64,000 nucleotides of DNA from Paraferrimonas sedimenticola (GCF_002282855.1 NZ_NRIR01000007.1:62001-126000); one strand, 5' to 3'. Counted from the stretch's first letter, positions 29,207-38,711 are shown. A program made the numbers and translations. Notes: generated from the letters alone by a model not told the origin.

Positions 29207-30547
29207 CTAATTTCCGGCGATCTTCATGCTCTCTAGCAAGATGGCGCCGGTACCGATGGACGAGCGGGTTTCGCGCTGGTTATCGATAGCGACTAGGTTG
29301 GCGTACATGTCCTTTAAGTTACCGGCGATGGTGAACTCTTCCACTGGGTATTGAATCTGACCGTTTTCAACGTAGAAACCGGCGGCACCGCGTGAGTAGT
29401 CACCGTTAACCGTGTTGACCCCTTGGCCCATCACTTCAGTGACAAGAATGCCGCGGTCCATTTGTTTGAGAATACCGTCAAAATCGACACCGGTATCGGC
29501 GATGTGCCAGTTGTAGATACCACCGGCGTGACCCGTGGTTTGCATCCCCATTTTTCGTGCTGAATAGCTGGTCAGCAGGTACTGTTGCAACACGCCGTCT
29601 TTAACGATATCCGCCGCCTTAGTGGCAACACCTTCGGAATCGTAGGCCGCGCTGCCGAGGCCACCCTTGATCAGTGGGTTTTCATGGGCCTGGAACCAGC
29701 TTGGGAACAGCTGCTTACCTACTTTGTCGAGCAAGAAGCTGGACTTGCGGTACAAGGCACCACCGCTAATGCCGTGAATGAAGTGGCCAATCAGACCTGT
29801 GGCAATCTCGCGGTCAAACACTACAGGTAAGGTTTGAGTGTCCAGTTTGCGCGCGCCCAAACGCGAGTTCACTTTCTCCGCTGCCTTGCTGCCAACTCGC
29901 TCTGGGGTCCAAAGTTCGTCGAAGTTGCGCGCCGAGGTGTAGTCGTAATCGCGCTGCATACGCCCGTCTTGCTCGGCGATGGCCACCATACTCAAGCCGT
30001 AGCGACTGGTGAGCTTGCCGTGCAGAAAACCGTGGCTATTGCCATACACCTTAATGCCGGTGTGAGCCGAAGCATTGGCTCCGTCGGACTGGCTAATGCC
30101 AGCATCAAAGGCGGCGGTTTCCGCGCGCAACGCCAAAGCTTCTAATTCAGCAGGAGTAAAGTTGCGGGGATGACACAAGTCCAAATCAGGTACGTCGGTG
30201 GCCATTAATTCAGCATCGGCCAGGCCATTGGCTTTGTCCGCTTGGGTGTACTTGGCAATGCTAAAGGCCGCCCCTACCGCTTGCTTAATCGCTTCTGGGG
30301 ATAGGTCGGATGTCGAAGAAGTACCTTTACAACCGTTTAAGTACAAGCTGATACCCAGCGCGCCGTCTTGGTTGAATTCAACGGTTTCCACTTCGCGATT
30401 GCGAGTACCAACCGACAAGCCTTGTTGACGAGAAATGGCCACCTCGGCTTGGTCTGCGCCCAGTTTCTTGGCCTGCTCAACCGCATCGGCCACTGCGACT
30501 TTTAGTCGCTCCAATTGTTGGGTTAATTCTTGTTGGCTCACCGCCAC
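29207..30547 (-). CDS. pmbA: Metalloprotease PmbA (TldE)
   Basis: 446-residue U62-family subunit. With TldD it processes microcin B17 and degrades unfolded peptides. The blocks SDGANASAHTGIKVYGNSHGF and HFIHGISGGALYRKSSFLLDKVG are typical. TldE itself lacks the TldD zinc site, as expected. Divergent from darP. Confidence 0.95.
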   Translation of the reverse strand: MAVSQQELTQQLERLKVAVADAVEQAKKLGADQAEVAISRQQGLSVGTRNREVETVEFNQDGALGISLYLNGCKGTSSTSDLSPEAIKQAVGAAFSIAKYTQADKANGLADAELMATDVPDLDLCHPRNFTPAELEALALRAETAAFDAGISQSDGANASAHTGIKVYGNSHGFLHGKLTSRYGLSMVAIAEQDGRMQRDYDYTSARNFDELWTPERVGSKAAEKVNSRLGARKLDTQTLPVVFDREIATGLIGHFIHGISGGALYRKSSFLLDKVGKQLFPSWFQAHENPLIKGGLGSAAYDSEGVATKAADIVKDGVLQQYLLTSYSARKMGMQTTGHAGGIYNWHIADTGVDFDGILKQMDRGILVTEVMGQGVNTVNGDYSRGAAGFYVENGQIQYPVEEFTIAGNLKDMYANLVAIDNQRETRSSIGTGAILLESMKIAGN

Positions 30548-30675
30548 TCTCCCTTGATTAGCTTGAGGCTAGCATAACAGATGTTACCCACGACTTTTGC
30601 AGGCTTTTGCGTAAATTCCGCCAAGAAGCTGTTAATATAGAAGGTTATCAGCTCTAACCAATCGAATTTCCAATC

Positions 30676-31227
30676 ATGAATTCAAAGACCAAAAATCGAG
30701 CTCAGTCCCAGAGCTTCGACAATTCACAAGATCAAGACGTGGATTTTGTCAGTAAATCCGAACTTAAGCGGGCATCCGAAGCACTGCAAAAGCTCGGCCT
30801 TAAGCTGGTCAACTTACCCGCCGCCAAATTGGCCAAAGTGCCAGTGCCTGATGAACTCATGGACGCCATCGAGCTAGCTCACCGACTTGAAAAAAAACAC
30901 GAAGCCAAACGCCGTCATATGCAATACATTGGCAAGCTAATGCGCAACATAGACGTTGAGCCAATTGAGCAGGCGATGTTTGAGTTAGAAAACGAGCACA
31001 ATCTGGCCAATGCCAGGTTCCACGCGCTTGAGCAGCAGCGCGACGCCATCGTCAAAGACGGCAACTCTGCGATCGAAGCCTTGATGGCCGAGCATCCTGA
31101 TCTCGATCGTCAGCGTTTGCGTAATTGGGCACGTCAGGCGAGCAAAGAAGCCGCCGCCAACAAGCCGCCTAAAGCCAGTCGCGAGATTTTTAAGTACTTG
31201 CGCGAGCAACTACTGGATTCGGAATAA
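30676..31227 (+). CDS. darP: Ribosome biogenesis factor DarP (YjgA, DUF615)
   Basis: 183 residues, highly charged and helical. The conserved core reads KSELKRASEALQKLGLKLVNLP and ends with ASREIFKYLREQL. Family members bind late 50S precursors. It is divergent from pmbA, the usual gammaproteobacterial pairing. Confidence 0.93.
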   Translation: MNSKTKNRAQSQSFDNSQDQDVDFVSKSELKRASEALQKLGLKLVNLPAAKLAKVPVPDELMDAIELAHRLEKKHEAKRRHMQYIGKLMRNIDVEPIEQAMFELENEHNLANARFHALEQQRDAIVKDGNSAIEALMAEHPDLDRQRLRNWARQASKEAAANKPPKASREIFKYLREQLLDSE

Positions 31228-31244
31228 GGGATAGGAGCCGCTGC

Positions 31245-32030
31245 ATGCAGCCCATTGAAGCCATTTGGCAAGACATTAAACAAGAAGCCCTGTGCCAAGC
31301 ACAACGCGAGCCTTTTTTGGCCAGCTACTTTCACTCAAGCATTATCGGTCACAACGACTTAGGCGCGGCGTTGAGCTATCTACTGGCCAACCAGCTAGGC
31401 GACGAGACCATGCCGGCAATCAGCCTGCGCGAAGTGATTTTGGGCGCCTACCTCCGCCACCCTCAGCTGGTTGAATACGCCGCTCACGATATTTGTGCGG
31501 TCAAAGAGCGCGACCCTGCTATCGAAGACTGCTCCACCGTATTGCTCTACCTTAAAGGCTACAAAGCGTTGCAAGCGCACCGCGTTAGCCATTGTTTGTG
31601 GAGCAACAATCGCAAAGCCTTAGCGCTTTACCTACAGAGCCGAGTATCAGCCACTTACGGCGTCGACATTCATCCCGCCGCCCAAATCGGCAAAGGGGTC
31701 ATGTTTGACCATGCCTCTGGCATTGTCGTCGGCGAGACTTGCGTTATCGAAGACAATGTCTCCATCTTGCAGTCCGTGACCCTCGGGGGAACCGGTAACG
31801 AAGTGGGCGACCGCCACCCTAAAATTCGCCAAGGGGTGATGATAGGCGCTGGTGCCAAAGTACTAGGTAATATCGAAGTGGGCGCTGGTGCTAAGATTGG
31901 TGCCGGCTCAGTGGTACTGTCGCCAGTGGCCCCACACACCACTGTAGTAGGCATTCCAGCTAAGGTTGTGGGCAGCCCATCAACCGCCATGCCCGCACTG
32001 GACATGGACCAAAACGTACTCAAAGACTAA
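31245..32030 (+). CDS. cysE: Serine O-acetyltransferase
   Basis: Acetylates serine with acetyl-CoA, the first step of cysteine synthesis. 261 residues: N-terminal helical domain, then left-handed beta-helix hexapeptide repeats (about 140-215). The HPAAQIGKGVMFDHASGIVVGE block carries the catalytic Asp/His region. It starts 18 bp after darP with a GGAG ribosome site. Confidence 0.95.
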   Translation: MQPIEAIWQDIKQEALCQAQREPFLASYFHSSIIGHNDLGAALSYLLANQLGDETMPAISLREVILGAYLRHPQLVEYAAHDICAVKERDPAIEDCSTVLLYLKGYKALQAHRVSHCLWSNNRKALALYLQSRVSATYGVDIHPAAQIGKGVMFDHASGIVVGETCVIEDNVSILQSVTLGGTGNEVGDRHPKIRQGVMIGAGAKVLGNIEVGAGAKIGAGSVVLSPVAPHTTVVGIPAKVVGSPSTAMPALDMDQNVLKD

Positions 32031-32055
32031 TATCCTCGGTCATTAGACCAGTATT

Positions 32056-32123
32056 TTGCTGCGATTGTCGGCGAAAACTCTATAATGGTGCGAAACTGCG
32101 CGTTAGTTCACATGCTAGCGCGC
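32056..32123 (+). promoter_or_regulatory. Candidate promoter and leader hairpin for aroQ-accB-accC
   Basis: A TATAAT at 32081-32086 is preceded by TTGCTG (32056-32061) with a long 19 bp spacer. Just downstream, GCGCGTTAG (32098-32106) pairs with CTAGCGCGC (32115-32123), one G-U pair, loop of eight. The hairpin is not followed by a T-run, so it is not a simple terminator. It may be a leader structure. Confidence 0.4.
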
Positions 32124-32197
32124 AACTTACTATGGACTAACACAATGCTGCACGTTAGCATCAAGTTAGCCCTAAAGTTTCCGAGGATGGCTTCAAA

Positions 32198-32647
32198 ATG
32201 TCGAATAAGCGCCAAGTGTTACTCATAAATGGTCCCAATCTCAACCTGTTAGGTCAGCGCGAGCCGGAGCACTATGGACAACAAACCCTAGCGCAAATCG
32301 TCGATGGACTCTCGCAACAAGCACAATCATTGGATCTCGCCCTTGAGCACATCCAATCCAATGCTGAGCACGAGCTGATTGATGCCATTCATCAAAGCCA
32401 AGCGGATTTCATTGTGATTAATCCGGCGGCTTTTACCCACACCAGCGTTGCTCTACGCGACGCCCTTAGTGGTGTGAAAATACCTTATATCGAAGTGCAC
32501 CTATCTAACGTGCACGCCCGCGAGCCTTTCCGCGCTCACTCATACTTTTCCGACAAAGCGGTGGGTGTGATTTGTGGACTGGGTGCGCAGGGTTACCAAT
32601 TTGCCTTAGAAGCCGCAGCCAATTACCTGCGCGCTTTGAAAAAATAA
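32198..32647 (+). CDS. aroQ: Type II 3-dehydroquinate dehydratase
   Basis: Third step of the shikimate pathway. 149 residues with the type II signature [20 protein letters not shown], the [17 protein letters not shown] block and the [16 protein letters not shown] block. It is first in aroQ-accB-accC, a common gammaproteobacterial order. Confidence 0.97.
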   Translation: MSNKRQVLLINGPNLNLLGQREPEHYGQQTLAQIVDGLSQQAQSLDLALEHIQSNAEHELIDAIHQSQADFIVINPAAFTHTSVALRDALSGVKIPYIEVHLSNVHAREPFRAHSYFSDKAVGVICGLGAQGYQFALEAAANYLRALKK

Positions 32648-32666
32648 CAAGACTGAGAGAGTTGCT

Positions 32667-33122
32667 ATGGACATTCGTAAAATTAAAAAACTAATTGAAT
32701 TGGTTCAGGAATCCGGCATTGCCGAGCTAGAGATCACCGAGGGTGAAGAGGCGGTACGCATTTGTCGCCAAGGCCAAGTTGCCGCCGCTCCACAAGTGCT
32801 TCAAGCGCCTGTTGCTGCCGCACCTGCTCCAGCTGCTGCCCCTGCTGCTCCGGCCCCTGCCGCTGCAGAAGCCCCAGCCGTTGCTTCTGGTCACACCCTG
32901 AAATCACCAATGGTTGGTACTTTCTACACTGCATCTAGCCCAGGCTCCGCACCTTTTGTTGAAGTAGGCCAGCAAGTGAACGTTGGTGACACTCTGTGCA
33001 TCATCGAAGCGATGAAAATGATGAACCAAATCGAAGCCGACAAGGCCGGTGTGGTTAAAGCCATCCTAGTAGACAACGGTGAGCCAGTTGAGTTTGACGA
33101 ACCTCTGTTCATCATCGAATAA
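32667..33122 (+). CDS. accB: Biotin carboxyl carrier protein of acetyl-CoA carboxylase
   Basis: 151 residues. An N-terminal dimerisation segment is followed by an Ala/Pro-rich linker (about 45-75) and the biotinyl domain. The biotinylated lysine is K117 in EAMKMM. It supplies malonyl-CoA for fatty acid synthesis together with AccC and AccAD. Confidence 0.98.
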   Translation: MDIRKIKKLIELVQESGIAELEITEGEEAVRICRQGQVAAAPQVLQAPVAAAPAPAAAPAAPAPAAAEAPAVASGHTLKSPMVGTFYTASSPGSAPFVEVGQQVNVGDTLCIIEAMKMMNQIEADKAGVVKAILVDNGEPVEFDEPLFIIE

Positions 33123-33136
33123 GAAGGCGTTGAACT

Positions 33137-34483
33137 ATGTTGGATAAAGTAGTCATCGCAAACCGAGGCGAAATCGCGCTTCGTATTTTGCGGGCCTGTA
33201 AAGAGTTGGGCATCAAAACCGTTGCTGTACACTCAAAGGCTGATAAAGACCTAAAACACGTATTGCTTGCAGACGAAACCGTGTGTATCGGTAACGCCCC
33301 TGCCACAGAGAGCTACCTCAACGTCCCTGCGATTATCGCAGCCGCTGAAGTGACTGATGCAATCGCCATTCACCCTGGCTACGGCTTCTTGGCGGAAAAC
33401 GCCGACTTTGCCGAGCAGGTAGAGAAATCTGGCTTTATCTTCATCGGCCCTTCGGCTGACGTGATTCGCCTGATGGGTGACAAGGTATCGGCCATTGACG
33501 CCATGAAGCGTGCCGGTGTACCTACCGTGCCAGGTTCAGACGGTGAGCTGGACGAGGACAACGATCGCAACAAGCGCATGGCTCGTCGCATCGGTTACCC
33601 TGTGATCATCAAAGCCTCAGGTGGCGGCGGTGGTCGTGGTATGCGCGTAGTTCGCAGCGAAGAAGAGCTGATCGAGTCTATCGCTCTGACCAAAGCCGAA
33701 GCTGGTGCAGCGTTTAACAACGACGCTGTGTACATGGAGAAGTTCCTAGAGAACCCACGTCACATCGAGATCCAGGTAATGGCCGACGGCCAAGGCAACG
33801 CCATCCACTTGGGCGAGCGCGACTGTTCTATGCAGCGTCGCCACCAGAAAGTGGTTGAGGAAGCCCCAGCACCTGGTATTACCGAAGAGATGCGTAAGTT
33901 CATCGGTGAGCGTTGTGCCCGTGCTTGTGTTGAAATTGGTTACCGCGGTGCCGGTACCTTTGAATTCTTATACGAAAACGGCGAGTTCTACTTCATCGAG
34001 ATGAACACCCGTATTCAAGTAGAGCACCCTGTGACCGAAATGGTTACTGGTGTGGATTTGATCAAAGAGCAACTGCGCGTTGCCGCTGGTCAGCCACTAT
34101 CACTGACCCAAGACGATGTGATTATCCGTGGTCACGCCATCGAGTGTCGAATCAACGCCGAAGACCCGAATACCTTTATTCCAAGTCCAGGTGAGATCAC
34201 TCGTTTCCACCCACCAGGTGGCATGGGTATTCGCTGGGATTCGCACATCTACGCTGGCTACCGAGTACCGCCTTACTACGATTCAATGATTGGTAAGCTA
34301 ATTACCTATGGTGAGAATCGCGGTATCGCTATCGCTCGTATGCAAAACGCGCTTAGCGAGCTGGTTGTGGCTGGTATCAAGACCAACACTGAGTTGCAGC
34401 AGCGCATTATGGACGACGAGAACTTCCAGAACGGCGGTTCTAACATCCATTATCTAGAGAAGAAGCTAGAAGCCGAAGGCTAA
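33137..34483 (+). CDS. accC: Biotin carboxylase of acetyl-CoA carboxylase
   Basis: 448-residue ATP-grasp enzyme that carboxylates biotin on AccB. The glycine-rich ATP loop is [14 protein letters not shown]. The blocks [13 protein letters not shown] and [20 protein letters not shown] are complete. It starts 14 bp after accB. Confidence 0.98.
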   Translation: MLDKVVIANRGEIALRILRACKELGIKTVAVHSKADKDLKHVLLADETVCIGNAPATESYLNVPAIIAAAEVTDAIAIHPGYGFLAENADFAEQVEKSGFIFIGPSADVIRLMGDKVSAIDAMKRAGVPTVPGSDGELDEDNDRNKRMARRIGYPVIIKASGGGGGRGMRVVRSEEELIESIALTKAEAGAAFNNDAVYMEKFLENPRHIEIQVMADGQGNAIHLGERDCSMQRRHQKVVEEAPAPGITEEMRKFIGERCARACVEIGYRGAGTFEFLYENGEFYFIEMNTRIQVEHPVTEMVTGVDLIKEQLRVAAGQPLSLTQDDVIIRGHAIECRINAEDPNTFIPSPGEITRFHPPGGMGIRWDSHIYAGYRVPPYYDSMIGKLITYGENRGIAIARMQNALSELVVAGIKTNTELQQRIMDDENFQNGGSNIHYLEKKLEAEG

Positions 34484-34510
34484 GCCTAATCTGCTAGAAA
34501 ACGAGCCTAC

Positions 34511-34541
34511 AGCCCGACGCCTTTCGCGCCGGGCTTTTTTG
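34511..34541 (+). terminator. Intrinsic terminator of aroQ-accBC
   Basis: AGCCCG / CGGGCT with inner CGC / GCG and loop CTTTC, followed by a T-run. Confidence 0.88.
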
Positions 34542-34629
34542 TGTACGTGGCCAAAACAAGAACTAGCACCTGTTTTTTAGCCGCTTAGTTTTAGTACAAT
34601 GGTGCAATTAACCGTTTTTTTCTACAAGG

Positions 34630-35154
34630 ATGCACTCGTTGACAAGCAAACAGGCGCAGGGCTTTACGCTGATCGAAGTGGTAGTGGTGGTGATAGTGTT
34701 AGGCGTATTGGCCATCACCGCCACCAGCAAGTACATAGACTTAAAAAAAGATGCCCAAATCGCTGTGTTTACCGACTTGGCCGGACAACTGAATCAGGCG
34801 CTATTAAACATTGAAACCATTCGCCATCTTCCCAACAAGATTCACACGCCAGATGCCGCCAAACCGGCTTGGGAAAAGCTGGCTTATAACGATTCCACCG
34901 AACTCTGGCTCTACAAGGGCTTCATGCACGCGCGCGAGTTGTGCCACGTGCTAGGTCTTACTGCAAGCGCTTCGAACAAGAATGGAAAAATTGACAGCAA
35001 CGACGGAAAATTCACCTGTAAAGATGAAAACACGGAGTTCGGCTGGATTCGTATGAACAACGTCGACCCTAATGAATGCTACATTCGTTACGTTACTAAC
35101 AAGTATCAATCGCAGCCCAGAGCTATACTTCAAGGCGAGTGTGCTCAGAATTAA
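34630..35154 (+). CDS. Orphan type IV pilin-like protein
   Basis: 174 residues. The short leader ends at Gly11 before FTLIEVVVVVIVLGVLAITATSKY, a class III prepilin signal with Glu at +5, so PilD should cut and methylate it. The globular part has four Cys (RELCHVL, FTCKD, NECYI, GECAQN) that could form disulfides. No pilus assembly genes are adjacent. It could be a minor pilin, a MSHA-like pilin or a pseudopilin. It is convergent with the repeat protein downstream. Confidence 0.8.
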   Translation: MHSLTSKQAQGFTLIEVVVVVIVLGVLAITATSKYIDLKKDAQIAVFTDLAGQLNQALLNIETIRHLPNKIHTPDAAKPAWEKLAYNDSTELWLYKGFMHARELCHVLGLTASASNKNGKIDSNDGKFTCKDENTEFGWIRMNNVDPNECYIRYVTNKYQSQPRAILQGECAQN

Positions 35155-35176
35155 TAAGTCAAAAAGGCTAGGTATC

Positions 35177-35206
35177 AAAAAGCCGGACCCTAGGTCCGGC
35201 TTTGTT
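35177..35206. terminator. Bidirectional terminator between convergent genes
   Basis: AAAGCCGGACC / GGTCCGGCTTT with a minimal loop, A-run before and T-rich after. Confidence 0.85.
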
Positions 35207-35226
35207 CTTACATCATCGCTTTGCTG

Positions 35227-36324
35227 TTACAAAGCGGCTTTGTGTGCGTCAATCGCTTTGCGAATCGCGTCGCCTTCTACCAAGAAAGTCTTGGTTATAT
35301 AGCTGTTTTGCTTAACCGCAAACGAGAAGCTAGTGTCGGTCACACCAAGCAAACGAGTATCGGCCAAACCACCGTCTTTGTGCTGAACCAATAGCTTGAA
35401 CAAGTCGACGGCTTCTTCAACGTCCATGCTGCCACCGACTAAGTCGCGGAATGGGCCGCTGCCACCAGCGAGATACACATTGGCTTGTGCGTCTGTATCA
35501 AACTTCACAAAGCGCGAGTTAGAGTCTTTAAAGTCCGCACGACCAAAGTCAGCAGCCGCGATGGCATCGCTGGCACAAGTACCGGTGAACATGATGCGAT
35601 CGGTGGTTGGACCGTTGGCACCAAAGCTGATGGTGAAACTATCAGGCGTCAAACCAACCAGTTCTACACCTTCTAAGCCGTGTTGCTCTGGCTTCCAACC
35701 GTTACCAGAGGTCAGCGCAGCAAACAGGCCTTCTACTTCTTTTTTACCGCGCTTGTTGCAATCGATACGCGAGCCGCCGGTGATCTCACCAAATTCGTCA
35801 GACACGATGCGCTTGGCGTCAGATTTGCCACCGCCCATCCAAATTGAGCCTTTGCCAGTGCTATAGAACTCAGCAAACTGAGACTTGCTGTTCTTGATGT
35901 CAACGTTTCCGCCGGCCAGACTTTGAATATAGCCTTCAACTGAGGCGCCAGTGATAAGCAGTGAATCATTGATACCAGTCCAATCAGAGATGCGCAGCAT
36001 CACACTGTTTGGAGTGATAAAACCCAATTCAACACCTGGTAGGCCGTGAACATTGTTCCAGCCCTTACCACCCAAAACGGCTGCTAACAGCGGCTCGATT
36101 TTAGCGTCTTGTAAACTGTGGCCTTCAACAATCGCATCGTACTCTGGCGATACGTAGTTACGCGCCGATGAACGACTGCCACCCATGTAGATTTTGCTGG
36201 CAGCATCTGTGTTAAACCAACCAAACTGGCTGTGTTTGTCATTGTTGTTTAGGTTGTTGGCTGCAGCTGATAGTGAAAGTGCAGACAGGCAGGCGCCTGC
36301 GAGTAAGGTCAATGAAGTGCGCAT
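35227..36324 (-). CDS. Secreted protein of three degenerate repeats, unknown function, downstream of a c-di-GMP riboswitch
   Basis: The ATG at 36324 gives 365 residues; AAAGGA lies 7-8 bases upstream. A start at 36351 would fall inside the riboswitch and is rejected. A signal peptide (MRTSLTLLAGACLSALSLSAAA) is followed by three units of about 100-120 residues. Each opens with an S-x-F-x-x-F motif and a glycine-rich MGG/AGG turn (SQFGWF...IYMGGS; SQFAEF...IWMGGG; SRFVKF...VYLAGG). Each has a later GVELGFITPNS-like strand (second GVELVGLTPDS, third RLLGVTDTS). I do not recognise the family. A periplasmic or extracellular beta-rich protein is likely. The riboswitch links it to the sessile or adhesive lifestyle. 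Function is not claimed. Confidence 0.8.
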   Translation of the reverse strand: MRTSLTLLAGACLSALSLSAAANNLNNNDKHSQFGWFNTDAASKIYMGGSRSSARNYVSPEYDAIVEGHSLQDAKIEPLLAAVLGGKGWNNVHGLPGVELGFITPNSVMLRISDWTGINDSLLITGASVEGYIQSLAGGNVDIKNSKSQFAEFYSTGKGSIWMGGGKSDAKRIVSDEFGEITGGSRIDCNKRGKKEVEGLFAALTSGNGWKPEQHGLEGVELVGLTPDSFTISFGANGPTTDRIMFTGTCASDAIAAADFGRADFKDSNSRFVKFDTDAQANVYLAGGSGPFRDLVGGSMDVEEAVDLFKLLVQHKDGGLADTRLLGVTDTSFSFAVKQNSYITKTFLVEGDAIRKAIDAHKAAL

Positions 36325-36341
36325 TGCTAGATCCTTTTCAA

Positions 36342-36420
36342 AGCAACGCAACCCGGCTATCTCATTTCCCTGAGACCCGTGGCTTTCCGTCCCAGCATCA
36401 CTACTGGTTTGGCAAATAGA
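36342..36420 (-). promoter_or_regulatory. Class I cyclic-di-GMP riboswitch (GEMM-I) candidate
   Basis: Read on the minus strand, the elements occur in GEMM order. First GCCAAACC (36406-36413), then a hairpin CCAGTA / TGCTGG with a GTGA (GNRA) tetraloop (36392-36407). Next GGGACGGAAAGCC (36381-36393), the hallmark ligand-pocket segment. Then a second hairpin from CGGGTCTCA to TGAGATAGCCGGG (36352-36379). The aptamer ends a few bases before the AAAGGA ribosome site of the repeat protein, and no terminator stem is seen, so control is probably at translation. Confidence 0.85.
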
Positions 36421-36548
36421 AGGTAAATTCCTGTTTCGACGGCCGCATCATAGTCGTTTTCGAGTGCCAAATGCATGTGTAAAATCTCTAGATTGGGAAG
36501 CTAGTCACATTTCCATTACAGCTACTTAACACCCCTAAATTAGCCAAT

Positions 36549-36578
36549 AAGAAAGCGAGCCCGTGGCTCGCTTTGTAA
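36549..36578 (-). terminator. Hairpin after glk
   Basis: AAAGCGAGCC / GGCTCGCTTT with loop CGT. The downstream T content on the minus strand is modest, so it is a moderate terminator. Confidence 0.6.
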
Positions 36579-36591
36579 ACTCAGATTGGCG

Positions 36592-37566
36592 TTAAATCTG
36601 GTCAAAATACCATGCAGCAGCACCCATCAAAGCGGTATCGCTTTTCAGTGCTAGTGACACGGGCACCGGCTCGAGATACTCGGTCATCATGCCTTTTTGA
36701 CCAAAGGCTCGAGTGAAGTCTGAGTGCTGCAAGAATTCAGCAATGCGCGGCAATATACCACCACCAAGATAGGCACCACCACGAGCGCCCTGCACCAACA
36801 CCATGTCAGCGGTCACGCTGCCCAACCAACGACAAAACTCATCCAAGGTTTCGCGAGCCAGTGGGTTTTTACCGCTGTCAGCGGCTTGAGTGATCTCCGC
36901 CGGAGTCGACAGTGGCGTAGGCGCATCCAACAGAGTTGCCATCGCCTGGTACAGGTTTACTAAGCCACGACCACACAGAATGGTCTCGACACTCACGTGA
37001 GCATAGCGACGAGCAAGAATCTCTACCAGTGCGGCCTGGCGAGCATTGGTAGCGGCCAAACTGATGTGTCCACCTTCGCACGGTACCGCGTGCCAACGGT
37101 TACCCATAGGCACCAACGACGCCACACCAAAACCAGTGCCAGGGCCCAACACCACACGTGGCGAGCAAGTCATGGCTTCACCTGGCTTAACGGTTTGCAG
37201 TTGCGAATCTGGTAGCAGTGGAATCGAGTAGGCATACGCCACAAAGTCATTAATCACTTTCAGCGCCGGCAACTCAAGCTGCTTGCGCAGCTCTTCAATG
37301 TTGGCGTGCCAAGCTAGGTTAGTCACACTGACCGAGTGATTGGTGCTAGGACCCGCAACCGCTAAACAAGCGCCTGAGATCACTTCATCACTAGGCAGGC
37401 TGTCTTTGTAATGACGCACAACCGCTTCAAGGCTGGGGTAATCCGCTGAAGGATAAAAACGCACTTCATCAATATCGATGCCGGACTCGGTCTTTCGAGC
37501 TAAGGCAAAACGCGCGTTGGTTCCACCGATATCGGCAACAATGATGCTTTGACTGGTGTTAGACAT
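36592..37566 (-). CDS. glk: Glucokinase
   Basis: ATP-dependent phosphorylation of glucose released from maltodextrins. 324 residues of the E. coli Glk type: ATP site VADIGGTNARFAL, the GPGTGFGVASLVP block and CEGGHISLA. Divergent from the LacI-family gene and placed at the edge of the maltodextrin locus, so it probably feeds the end product into glycolysis. Confidence 0.95.
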   Translation of the reverse strand: MSNTSQSIIVADIGGTNARFALARKTESGIDIDEVRFYPSADYPSLEAVVRHYKDSLPSDEVISGACLAVAGPSTNHSVSVTNLAWHANIEELRKQLELPALKVINDFVAYAYSIPLLPDSQLQTVKPGEAMTCSPRVVLGPGTGFGVASLVPMGNRWHAVPCEGGHISLAATNARQAALVEILARRYAHVSVETILCGRGLVNLYQAMATLLDAPTPLSTPAEITQAADSGKNPLARETLDEFCRWLGSVTADMVLVQGARGGAYLGGGILPRIAEFLQHSDFTRAFGQKGMMTEYLEPVPVSLALKSDTALMGAAAWYFDQI

Positions 37567-37697
37567 GGGGCTCTATCTCATTATTGTAATTTAGCCTAGT
37601 TGCAAGCCCTTCAACTCCTGTGTCGGGGTTTTGCCAAGGATTAGGCTTCTGTTATATTGCTTTGGCGTCCTATTAGAAAAAGAACAATACATCATTC

Positions 37698-38711
37698 ATG
37701 AAAGGCAAAGCGACAAGTTTTGATATCGCCCACCTAGCCGGTGTATCTCAGTCCACCGTGTCTCGTGCGTTGCGCAATTCCCCCTTGGTCAAACAAGAGA
37801 CCATCGACAAGGTCAAGCGCATCGCTCGCGAGCTCAACTACACAGTGGATAAGAACGCTTCAAGTTTGCGCTCTCAACAGAGTCAAACTCTAGCGCTATT
37901 GCTGTTTGAAGACCCGACGTCCGACGACTCAAACATCAATCCGTTCTTTTTCTCTATGCTGGCGTCCATCACTCAGGCATGCGCCCACGAGGGCTATGAC
38001 CTATTGGTGTCCTTCCAGCAACTGTCCAATGATTTTCACGCCGACTACGAGGACAGTCACAAAGCCGACGGCATAATTTTATTAGGCTATGGCGACGACA
38101 TCGAGTACAAACCCAAGCTCGAAGCCCTACAAAGCCAAGGCACTCGCTTTGTGCGTTGGGGACCACAATCCCAAGCTGGACTAAGCGTTAGCTGCGACAA
38201 TCGCCAAGGCGGTGCACAGGCCACTAAGCATTTGATCGACAAAGGTCATCAGCGCATCGCGTTTGTGGGTGATGCGTCAAATCACTACCCGGAATTCTTC
38301 GCTCGTTACCAAGGTTATGTCAGCGCTTTAATGGCCCACGATTTACCGGTTGAGCCAGCGCTACAACACAATGCCATCACCACTGAAGAAGCCGGCTATG
38401 AGGCCACCAAGCAACTGTTAAATCAGGGCGATAGCTTTACCGCTTTGTTTGCCGCCAGCGACTTAATCGCGGTTGGCGCGCTAAAAGCCATCGCCGAGAA
38501 GGGCCTAAAAGTGCCGCAAGACATCGCAGTCGTGGGCTTTGACGATATTCCCGTTGCCAGCTACACCAGTCCGCCGTTAACCACTGTGCGTCAAAACACC
38601 AAATTAGCCGGTGAAGTGCTGGTTAAAAGCCTTATCGCACAAATTCGCGGCGAAGAGGTGGAGTCCACCACCATCGCCACCGCAATTGTCGAGCGTGGTA
38701 GCAGCGGCTAG
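37698..38711 (+). CDS. LacI-family transcriptional regulator, probably of maltodextrin use
   Basis: 337 residues. The N-terminal helix-turn-helix reads SFDIAHLAGVSQSTVSRALRNS and the hinge helix is NASSLRSQQS. A periplasmic-binding-like effector domain follows (about 60-337). It is the only LacI-type gene in the window and lies at the edge of the starch locus, so it is the natural reader of the TGCATACGTATtCA sites at 46498, 52140, 55316 and 57056. That link is inference. No such site lies in its own upstream region. Confidence 0.9.
   Translation: MKGKATSFDIAHLAGVSQSTVSRALRNSPLVKQETIDKVKRIARELNYTVDKNASSLRSQQSQTLALLLFEDPTSDDSNINPFFFSMLASITQACAHEGYDLLVSFQQLSNDFHADYEDSHKADGIILLGYGDDIEYKPKLEALQSQGTRFVRWGPQSQAGLSVSCDNRQGGAQATKHLIDKGHQRIAFVGDASNHYPEFFARYQGYVSALMAHDLPVEPALQHNAITTEEAGYEATKQLLNQGDSFTALFAASDLIAVGALKAIAEKGLKVPQDIAVVGFDDIPVASYTSPPLTTVRQNTKLAGEVLVKSLIAQIRGEEVESTTIATAIVERGSSG

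Noticed and set aside
36325-36351. Nine-residue N-terminal extension of the repeat protein
   Set aside because: The extension overlaps the 3' end of the riboswitch and would remove the ribosome site placed before the ATG at 36324.
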